From Calvatia gigantea (taxonomy: Eukaryota; Basidiomycota; Agaricomycetes; Agaricales; Lycoperdaceae), in contig JACAAK010000011.1 in NCBI GenBank assembly GCA_025093985.1, forward strand, positions 310,001 through 374,000: a stretch of DNA of 64,000 bases, read 5' to 3'. Within the stretch, counting starts at the first letter, position 1; every line of letters starts with the position of its first letter. Both the position numbers and the translations under genes were made by a program. Under the pieces are notes generated by a model. The model was not told where the DNA came from, did not search any database, and worked only from the letters and a program-made list of their open reading frames with translations. Positions 55,396-64,000 of the stretch are shown here, in pieces.

Positions 55396-56783
55396 TGGGG
55401 CTAAGTGACTGCTGAAACTTTAACAATGCTTGAGTGTCCACCCTTGGTGGCATACATAAAAGCTATTGACTTTGATTGATCTGAAGTGTGATATGTTTAT
55501 TCTAAAAAATGGGCCAGCATAATCCAATACTTGTATCTTTAGTACTCAAGTCAGCTTTGGACTCAAGGAGTAGTTTAACAACATCCAGATGCCCATTCCT
55601 AACAGCAAGTATAAGAGAGGTCAAACTCTCTTGATCTAAAATATATTATGATTAATCTAAAGGATAGTCAGGGCAGTGCTCATACCTTTGGCATTTACAT
55701 TAGCCTTGGATTCAAGGAATAGACTCACAATATCTAAGTGCCCTTTTTCTGCTGCAGACATGAGAACACTTAGACCCTGTGTAAGGGCAATCCATAGTCC
55801 AAGTGGCTTGGGAATGCAAAGCTCTCATGAGTCAGGCAAAGTGGACAAGTGGATAACTGCAGGGAAATCCTTAGATATATTACAAGTGACTGTGTAGACT
55901 ACATCCCTGCAAAGGAATCCTTAGAAAATCAGATAAGGGTCCTCTGCAGGTGTACAGGTTGATATATACTACTCTACTGTCTATTGTCCTATTGTTTCAC
56001 TATATATGTAAGTCCATTATTGTCCTTCAGAATCTCCAGTTGTTATTTATATCTATGCAGCTGAGGATGGGTAAGTGTTGGGGATTATGGGATAGTCTGG
56101 GAGGACCATTGGGGGTTGTCCTAACACCCTGCCAATCTAAAAAATAATTATTTATTTTACAAAATGTACTGAGTATGCTTATACTGTTGACATTTACATC
56201 AGCCCCAAACTTGAGGCATAGTTTGACAATATTTAAGTGTCTACTCTCAGCAGTATCTATGAAAATAGTTGGACTTCATTCTACTAAAATACAATAAAGT
56301 CAATTTGAACAATAGACTGGATATGCTTATACCTTTAAACTAGGGGTTGAAATCAGCTTTGAAGTCAAGAAGTAACTTAACTATATCAAAGTATTTGTTC
56401 TTGACTGTTATTTTGAGAGCAGTTGAATCCTGTTGACCTAGAATGCCATATTATTATTCTGAAGGATAAATTGCATATGTTCATACCTTTGGCATTTACA
56501 TTTGTCTTGGACTCAAGTAGTTTCACAATATTTAAGTGTCTATTTTTTATAGCAAACATGAAAGCTGTTGAACCTATTTGATCTGAAATATAATTAGTTA
56601 ATTTGCAGAATGGGCTAGATGTATTTATACCATTGGCATTTATATTAGCTCCAAATTGAAGTAGTTTGACAATATGCAATTGTCTACTTCCAGCAGAATC
56701 TATCAAAGTAATTGAACTTGTTTTATTTAATATATAATATAATTATTGTACTTATACCTCTAGTATTCATTCATATCAGCCTT

Positions 56784-57412
56784 TGTTATGAACTTAACCA
56801 AGGACTAACCCTACTCCTCTGCTGACATATTAACCTTCTATTTAGACCTTTCTTATTCTCCCATATACCCTGGTCCAATCTTTATTTATTTATCACATAT
56901 ACCTCTAGTTCATCTTTTTATGACTCATTCTGAGTCATGTTTCTGTTTATACTTCATATTCTCAGTAATGGACTTCTATCTACTTGTCTTCCTCTTCCTG
57001 TGACTCGTATCCTGTCTCTTTTCTATTCATTACTCATTCCCTATGACTCCTTAGATTACCAATTAACCCATAGTAGTCTTCCATTGACTCATATCCTCTT
57101 ACTACATAATTACTCATCTCTTATGTGTAGCTAGTATATAAACCTTAAGTAGTACACTTGTATTACCTTAGGTTATTCTAGTAACAAGCTTCCTTACCTT
57201 CACTCATCTGCTACAAGATTAACAACCTTGGGAACTGCAGTGGCATTTAACTTGGACTTCTCAGACAAGCATGAGCTTCTACTCAAGGAAGCAATCCAAA
57301 GTCTGCATAGAAGTTATTGAGACTTGCCAATATGCCTGGGCTATAGCATTGAACCTCTCCCTGAGTGGAGATGATCTGTGCCTAGTTGTAAAGTAAGGTA
57401 ATGCATGTAACA
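56784..57412 (+). mobile_element. LTR-B, plus orientation
   Basis: 629 bp from TGTTATGAACTTAACC to GCATGTAACA, aligned over its length to 30316-30938. TATATAAACC near 57129. No internal retroelement sequence follows; the next bases belong to an inverted LTR-B relative. Confidence 0.75.
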
Positions 57413-58004
57413 AAGGAGGTTCAATACTAAAGCTTAGGAATCCTCAGACTACTCTTGCCTATACAACCCAGCCTAGATCTTCCCCTGATCACAAGGAAAG
57501 TTCAACACTATAGCTAGGGAATCTTACAACAAGTCTCAATAACAATGTGCACTCCTTTACTAATAAAGGAAGTAATTGCCCAAGTTAAATATTGACTCAG
57601 CCCTTCAATAAAAGAATAAGTAGATGAGAGAAAGCTTGTTACTAAAATAACCTAAGATAATACAATGTATACTACTGGATTTATATACTAGTTACAAGTA
57701 AAGATGAGTCATTATATAGTAAGTAAGCATCCATCTACATATGATTCACTATGAGTTAATTGGTAATCTACAAAGTCATAAGGAGGTCAGAATGAGTTAG
57801 TAGAAGTATAATGAGTCAAGGGAAATATATAGGTTAACAGAGATATAACTCAGATTATGAGTTATAAGAAGGAAGTAGAAATACATATGATAAATAAATA
57901 AAAGGTTAAACTGGGGTATAGAAAAAAAATCTAATAGAAGGTTAATACATTGACAAAGGGTAAGGAAGGTAAATCCAAAGTAAGTCCATAGTAAATTCAT
58001 AACA
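57413..58004 (-). mobile_element. LTR-B relative, inverted, directly abutting the plus copy
   Basis: On the minus strand this starts TGTTATGAATTTACTATGG at 58004 and shows the LTR-B landmarks (TTTATTTATTTATCATATG, ACCAATTAACTCATAG, AGTAACAAGCTTTC) in order. It is more diverged than the other two copies. The junction with the plus copy is at 57407-57412. Confidence 0.65.
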
Positions 58005-59467
58005 ACTATTCTGAAAAATTAATTGAAACATGGTTATACTTTTAAAACACACATTAATCATAGAGTCAAGCAATACTCTAACAATATCTATATTATTAGC
58101 TGTATACCACAGAGCAGTTGCACTCCATTTATCTATCATGAAATATAATTAGTTTGAGAAAAAGCCTGGACAGTGCTCATACTCTTATTATTTCCATCAG
58201 TCTTGTACTCAAGAAGTAGTCTCACAACTTCCAAGTGTCCTTTTTGAGCTGGATGTAAAAAAGCAGTTGAACCTCCATTAGTTTGATCTACAATGAATGA
58301 GTACTCTGGGTTATGTTTAATAGATAATGATCTTTATTACCTTGAGCATTTACATCTGCACCCTTTCTAATCAAAAACTTCACAATATCTAAGTAGCATT
58401 CTTTGCTGCAGCAACAAGGGATAGATCTGATAAAATAGTGTCAATATTCCTTCTCATTTCTAACTTCCAACTCATCTCTCACCATTAAACTTTGAGTCTG
58501 CTCCACAGTTGAGGACATATCAAACAATACCCAGCTTTTCCTTCACTCAAGCCTTGAGAAGCTCTTTTCCAAGGTTCTTTGCATGTCATGCAACAAGTGT
58601 CTCTACAACATTCTGGAGTGGGACTAGAAGCAATAGCAGAGCAAGAGTTTGTCCAAATGTCCAGTCAGTATTTCCCTTTTCTACCAGAAAACTATTTACT
58701 TAAAGTATCACTTCAGTATTAACAAGACAATGTCAATTATAGCCAGAACAGATAGACCCATATGGTAGGTGTGAGGCCTTTTCCTTAATGAGAAGTGTTG
58801 GGAGCATTGTGGACTGGACAAAATGGGGTATGGAAAAGAGGGTGGTGGATACAACGAGATTTAAGACTGGGATGAGCAGAATGCCATAGACAAATTGGGA
58901 CCATCTCCTTAAACCTTTGGATACAAGTGGAACTTAGCCACCCAAGATGACAACCAATACAGACCAGGAGCAGGGACGTGAGCCACTAAGGGTAATCAGC
59001 TCATTCCAGAAGTATAATCCAACAAATGCCATAACAGACAAGTGTACAGACCCAAAGAGAAAGACAGGGTTATGCAAAGCAGTTCTGTACTTTGAAGGAT
59101 GTTTGTTGTGGTGACCAGACTCACCTCGCCATTTCTCCCCTGACCAGTGATAAATGAAGAGTAAGAAATAAATGAGAAGACTGGTGTTGTTCATCCAACT
59201 CAGATTGAGAATAATAATGGTATGAAGGTTCATCAGGCCCTTAACAGGAGTATGCACAATAGCTAAGACAAGGAGAGTGAAAGTGGTAATGAGGATGGTG
59301 GTTGATTGTGTTTCTAGTGCATCGAGCTCAGTTTATGTGACCTTCTTGTTGAGCAGTGCAAAGGCTGCTGGGACAAAGCTGAGGAGGTTTTGCATATAGA
59401 TGGCAGCTTATACACCAATGCCAGAAATGTCGGGATTTAGGGGAAAGCAGGTGGTTGTGTTGGACAT

Positions 59468-60265
59468 GGTGGGGAAAATGAAAGAAGTGAGGGCCTTGGG
59501 TCACCAGGATTAGACAATGAGCTGTGCATTTTCACATAGAATGTAGGTACACGTGTACAATAGGATGTCTGAAACCTTAGGCACTGATGTTGAAGTCTAG
59601 AATGGCGGATGTCAGTCACCGATGGGGTGATTAGCAGTGTCAGATGTCTGTCAAACAATGCCGGGTAGAAACAAAGTGTGTGTTCAGTTCCCATCCACCG
59701 AAAAGTCCTGCTTACCATCCAAGAAAAGGGAAGACGCAGGCCTCCTGATGAAAACAAAAGTGACCTAATCACTGCACCAACAAGTTGATGTGACACTCGT
59801 CATACCAGTATCAAATTAAATCCAAAAATCGTAGTCCTCAATATGACACACTTTACACTTTTTGAAATCGATATGATTTCGATATGGCCTGTGCCACATC
59901 GACTCGCTGGTGCAGTGTAATAGAAGAGGCCGCCGGCACTGTCCTTACGTATTACGGGGCTCAAATATTGTTCCTTTTCCTCGTCGTTATTCGCAACCAT
60001 TTGTCACCAACATTCCGCGCAATGGGAAGTCTTAGTGGCTGTGACGCGCGATCATAACGAATACCCCTCTGAACTCGATTGACAGAACGACCAATCCGCT
60101 CAACGTTGCCATCCGCAATATGCACGTCCAGCTCTGAGCAACATACGCCGAAGCGGAATCCTAATGCGCTCACCCCTCCACCGTGATTACCGTGCCAACC
60201 TGACAAGTAGCTCCAGGTCGAGCTGGTTGTACATCCTCAACGTTTCCTGAGTTCAAGTGACATCC
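59468..60265. repeat. Duplicated upstream flank of TM-ANK copy 3, with a change from CpG-poor to CpG-rich
   Basis: 59468-59660 and 59970-60060 match the flanks of copies 1 and 2. CpGs become frequent again from about 59820. No gene recognised. Confidence 0.45.
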
Positions 60266-60269
60266 CAGT

Positions 60270-60620
60270 CCGACAAGGTGCAGGTCTTCGGTTGATGAAA
60301 CCTCTACAAAGGTGTATAGGAGCCATCAAAAGCACTATAATTCTGATCTCGACGCCCATCATCTCAAAACCAAAGTGATGAGATATTTCCTGCCCAGCGA
60401 CGTGGAATCCGTGAATTTATCATTCTGGTAGGTCCGAAACTAAACACTCCTTTCACTTCATTGATCCATTCCTAGAAGTGTGTGGGAGTTTCCGGGGGTG
60501 ACATGCACCGCATATTCGCGAATGAAAGAACCATTGTGCTGCACCTGGCATAGAAGTAATAATTATTAATTACCACACAGCCTCGAGATTCAAGTATTCT
60601 TGGTCAGCTCGTTCCGCATA
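60270..60620 (+). pseudogene. Duplicated exon pair of an unrecognised gene, copy 2
   Basis: Counterpart of 41195-41625: DAHHLK, then a GTAGGT donor near 60430 and an acceptor near 60476. Interrupted by stops. Confidence 0.4.
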
Positions 60621-60679
60621 TACGACAAAAAAAGCTTGTCTCCAAATTGCTTGGTGTGGTGGCTGAATGAGGAATCTGG

Positions 60680-60800
60680 TCCAGAACCCTCGAGGTCCAC
60701 AGGAGGTTCCCGATCCGAGCAAGGTGATTGGGGGGTGATGGGCGTGAGGTTAGGAAGGATGTTGATGAGGAGAGAATGCGTCAGGATTCATCCAACATGG
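60680..60800 (+). pseudogene. PDH C-terminal remnant
   Basis: Aligns loosely with the last 40 codons of PDH copy 1, ending GAGGAGAGAATGCGTCAGGA. It points at the 3' end of the intact rvt-like gene about 230 bp away. Confidence 0.45.
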
Positions 60801-61026
60801 TTACATTTGTCTGCCGGGTGATTTTATCACGACAAATATTACTACTCGAGCCACCAGTGCTTTCAAACGCCGCAGTAGGTTAAATGCCGCTTTTTCCTCC
60901 CTTTCATTTCACGAAGGCAGTATCCGCAGTTCCAAACGTGCTCACGCCAGGTCACACGATGGTTTCCTTTGTTCGGTTGTATTGAAGAACACTTTACGAC
61001 TTGTGCTACCACTCTACAATGTACTT

Positions 61027-63914
61027 TCACTGGTCCCAACGAATCCTCGACGTCTTGTACAAGTGCACCAATCCGATCGGAATCATCCTCGGATCCACAA
61101 TATCAAGGCCCCCAAATCGACGAATAACATCCCTTCCATACGCCTCAAATACCCATCCCTTATAACTCTCCCTTCCGGGACCCACAATCTCTCTCTTCCT
61201 TGTCGAATCCAATAACGAGGATATAACAGGCGTTAAGCATACCGGGCGCGGGTTGTTGACGCTGACAAGACCGGTGTATAGTTGACAGAGGTTGAACGAC
61301 GACATTTCACAGTAGGAAGAGAAGGGGATGAAGACCGGTGGTGGGACCTGTAGCTTCTGGGAACCGGCTTCTCGCTGTTCGATTTCCCAACTCCGCTTCG
61401 CGAGCTCGTATACCTCCTCTTCCTTAACCAATGCATCTTCAACCGAAGCTACCGCATCGCCTGTCATGTTTTCCCCCATAACGAGAATATCGATTAAAGG
61501 GTCACGGAGTGCAAGGCCACCACTAGAAAGTGGGAAGTAGAAATATCCCTTTGGTAAATCGCGCATATCATATCGTTTCTCCAGTTCTGCGGCCAGGTAC
61601 TCGGTAACACCATCCTCCTCGCCCATTCCAGGCTTGGATCCCGATCCTAATATAATTTCCTGCTGGATCCGCACTAGGGTCTTGCTCACATCTACCACAT
61701 GCCGCCTCCCAAAACACTCCGCTGGTCGTCCACCGAAATTTCGAACGAAAAACGCCATGTACTTGTTATACACAGTTATCCATCCAAGCACACTCTTCGT
61801 GTTTATGAGTTGTCGTCGAAGTTCTGAGATATGCTCGTTAACCTGTTCTTGATCTATCATGAACCTCGCCTCGCTTGAATCGAGCTTGAGGAATCCCCAG
61901 CGAATGTCACCAGCAGGTAGTGGAAATCTTGGGTCAACCCCTCCACGAACACAGGCAGACCCCGTTTTTTGCCCATTGAACCGTAAACCGGCTAGCTGGG
62001 CGTATTTATTCATCTCTTGCCACGCGAAGCTGCATCTCTTGGACTTTGAATCCCAAAACCATATATCGTCATGGATCCTGTAGAGGAACAACCCATGCGC
62101 ACGTTGGTTCACGGCAAAATCCATCCCGAACAGCACAGCCTCGCCGAAGAAGGCACTGAGGACATAACTGATTGGCGTTCCACGGACTCTAGTTCGGGTT
62201 TCTGGGTCCCCTGGAAAGCGGATGGGCATGCGGAGGAACGCGCGGAAGAATTCGAGCCAGTCAGACGGGATACCAAAGAAACGCAAGATGGTGAGAATGG
62301 ATTCGTGTGGAAGGGAAGGCCCGAACCAGTCCATGTCCGTCCGTACGATCGTATGTGAGCCGTGGAGGCCGAGATTGAGATAACATTCCGTCGACATGAT
62401 ATTCAAAAGCCGTTGTTTTACCTCCACTGTCGCGTCTGCCGCGCCCCCCAAGTCGTCTCCAGCAGCATCAGCGGGTTCATCATAGTGTGGTTTCGGGCTG
62501 ACGTTGTCCGGGAGATGACCAGCAAGGAAGTGTATATTCCTATGGTTTCTCCACTCCGAGTTGATAGTATTGGAGGAAGAGATGACGGTGTCTGAGGTAA
62601 CGGTGTTTGACTCGTTTGCTGGCACAGCGAATTTCCAAGTTTTGGAAAGAAATACGTCACGCGCGTCTTGTTTGAATTTCATCCCCCACATCACGCCTAC
62701 CCATTGGAGGAATAGAGCGTCAAGGATATCAGGGTCTGTGAATGCACGGTACTTTCCATGCAGATACCGACGCATGTCGACTGAAATCCCTTCAGCAGGC
62801 CATTTCCACGATCCGAGGGCACGAAGTCGCATGTTGATGACATTGGCGACTTCTTCCAAAACTGTTTTGTTGTCCGTGAACTCCCGGAGTGCAGCACGTT
62901 TATCGGGGAGCATGAGATCAGACGCGAGGAGAGATTCGACGGTCCAGCGCATATCATACGCGGTAATTGTACGATTGTGTAGGTCTTTACCAAAGGCAAC
63001 CATGCCCTCCCTCATCTCCTCCAGTATCGCCGAAGAGGCCTTGGTAGAGAACAAATCGGTGAGATATGCCTCGAGTGCGATGGTATCTATATTCGTGGAA
63101 TCAAAAATGATAGAACGAAGCCTGGCGACCTGCTCGTGCATTTCCTTCCTCCCTTCTTGCTTAGAATCCTCCCTGCCTGCTTCCGCGTCTTGTTGAGGCA
63201 AAGGGCCTGAGATGTCACTCCTAACTGTTACAGAATCACCACTCGCCAACCAATCCGTGTAAAGCTTTCCACACAGGTTGGCAAACTTGAGTTTCATCTC
63301 GCCTTGTTTGATGTGGGTTTCGAGAGCCTCAATCCATGCTTTGACGACAGTTTTGTCGAAGTTTGGGTCGGTCCTAACACGCGCGAGCCAGACGCCGAGG
63401 TCATCGATATTGACACTTCCGTTGATGACACGCGGATCTTCTGGTGTAAGGTGGTTAACGACAGAGTCGTAAAGGACACCAAGGCAATCGACGAGAGCTC
63501 GACTTTCATTAAGGGCGTCAGAAGATGGAGCGTCAGGGTTCAAGACCCGAGAAAAGGTCCTGTAAGCTTCACGCTGCTTCTCCAGCTCATCGAGTTTGGC
63601 GGTGGTGACGAAGCCGAGCGTACGACCATACGTAGCAGACGTCGGAGGTTTATCTGCAACACTATAGGCCACAGTCAGCTTGTGTGACGAGGTTACTGGA
63701 AGAAAGAATATTACCCAGAACCTGATCTATATGGTTCGTAGCGCAACTGCCAGTCAGGGAGTAAGCCAAAATGGCGAGAACTGGACGTTGATGGCGCACC
63801 TCCTCCACGTCCACGTCCACGGAATCCATGAACTCGTCCCCGAAACACACCCCTCGTAGGGGTCTGGTTCGAGATATGAGATGGCCAGGGGTTTTCGGTC
63901 GTCCAGTCAGACAT
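61027..63914 (-). CDS. Intact rvt-like cellular reverse transcriptase, two exons, 944 codons
   Basis: Exon 1 runs 63914-63715 (MSDWTTENPWPSH..., Arg/Gly-rich), the intron 63714-63662 (GTAATATT...CTATAG, branch-like GCTGAC) and exon 2 63661-61027 to a TGA. Lengths 200 + 2635 give 945 codons with the stop, exactly in phase. A reverse-transcriptase core lies in the C-terminal half: motif A TDMDWFG at about residues 508-514, B RVRGTPISYVLSAFFGE at about 558-574, C LYRIHDDIWFWD with Asp-Asp at about 598-599, and D AGLRFNGQKTGSA at about 624-636. The long N-terminal part (about 500 residues) and the absence of RNase H, integrase, endonuclease or repeats match the rvt family of non-mobile cellular reverse transcriptases known in fungi. 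Its function is unknown. The call is from motif pattern and architecture, not a search. Confidence 0.75.
63662..63714 (-). other. Intron of the intact rvt-like gene
   Basis: 53 bp, GT-AG, with a GCTGAC branch-site-like motif 18 bases before the acceptor. The broken copy has a 52-bp intron at the same codon position (after TCTGG). Confidence 0.75.
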
Positions 63915-63953
63915 ATTCAAGATTAAGGTAGGAAAAAATCGATGTCGAATCAA

Positions 63954-63966
63954 GGCCTTTTATGTT
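63954..63966 (-). promoter_or_regulatory. Possible TATA-like element of the rvt-like gene
   Basis: On the minus strand CATAAAAGGCC lies about 45 bp before the start codon. The same sequence precedes copy 1 at about 13316-13326. Conservation may only reflect the duplication. Confidence 0.4.
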
Positions 63967-64000
63967 GCGTTGGAATGCAGGAGTCATGGGTATTTAGGAG

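Larger units (their letters stand above)
55400..59467 (-). pseudogene. TM-ANK copy 3: membrane protein with ankyrin array, split by LTR-B pair
   Basis: The start corresponds to 59467 (MSNTTTCFPLNPDISGIGV). Membrane segments are at 59467-58740, partly open at 58934-59257 (HTIIILNLSWMNNTSLLIYF). The hydrophobic connector lies at about 58720-58510, followed by an intron (GTGAGAG...TATCAG, about 55 bp). Ankyrin exons follow from about 58440 down to 55400, interrupted at 56784-58004 by two LTR-B copies. Ankyrin-like exons read for example HLNIVKLLESKTNVNAKG (about 56530). Stops and indels are frequent. CpG-poor. Confidence 0.65.

Noticed and set aside
62561..63196. 211-codon plus-strand ORF
   Set aside because: Antisense shadow of the intact rvt-like exon 2.
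1..64000. tRNA or rRNA genes
   Set aside because: I saw no segment with convincing tRNA box A/box B spacing or rRNA sequence.

Overview
This window is eukaryotic and almost certainly fungal. Recognisable genes are split by 49-67 bp GT-AG introns. They include a NACHT NTPase, a secreted aldose 1-epimerase-like gene, a TYR1-type prephenate dehydrogenase and an rvt-type cellular reverse transcriptase. The mobile elements are Ty3/gypsy chromoviruses and Tc1/mariner transposons. An agaricomycete basidiomycete fits best, perhaps Rhizoctonia/Ceratobasidiaceae; that placement is inference. It looks like a repeat-rich, decaying accessory compartment: I can support only a few uninterrupted genes.

Layout. 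1-8419: a minus-strand Ty3/gypsy element (E1) that runs off the left edge and truncates a multipass membrane-protein gene (TM-ANK copy 1, to 9225). 10.1-13.3 kb: a tail of prephenate dehydrogenase (PDH) and a broken rvt-like gene. 13.6-15.4 kb: a decayed multi-exon aldose 1-epimerase. 16.1-17.65 kb: copy 1 of an unknown secreted-protein gene (gene X). 18.2-20.2 kb: a NACHT gene. 22.2-26.6 kb: gene X copy 2, PDH copy 1 and an rvt-like tail. 26.8-40.3 kb: TM-ANK copy 2 on the minus strand, expanded by four insertions: mariner 1 (28091-29695), an LTR-B/gag/LTR-A chimera (30316-32322), solo LTR-C2 (32576-33124) and chromovirus E2 (33271-39662). 41.2-44.1 kb: a further copy of the duplicated block (PDH copy 2 carrying solo LTR-C1, and gene X copy 3). 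44860-51213: chromovirus E3, inserted in another gene remnant. 52049-53653: mariner 2. 53.7-55.4 kb: PDH copy 3 and an rvt-like tail. 55.4-59.5 kb: TM-ANK copy 3, interrupted by an inverted pair of LTR-B sequences. 60.3-64.0 kb: block tail and an intact 944-codon rvt-like gene.

Two processes explain most of the sequence. First, one block (PDH convergent with rvt-like, next to TM-ANK and gene X) has been copied several times. Second, copies decayed by C-to-T changes. Almost every nonsense codon in the retroelements is TGA or TAG, and the copies at about 40-59.8 kb have lost CpG compared with those at 8-25 kb and 60-64 kb. Target-site duplications I could read directly give a clear insertion history.

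The most interesting items are: (i) the intact rvt-like gene surrounded by its own broken copies; (ii) an 11-nt LTR/primer-site complementarity in E2 and E3 that indicates Tf1-type self-priming and co-varies between the two; (iii) a conserved third ORF of about 328 codons after integrase in both elements; (iv) mariners with 212-bp terminal repeats, each holding an outer and an inverted inner copy of the same motif; and (v) a membrane-protein/ankyrin gene with one ankyrin repeat per exon.
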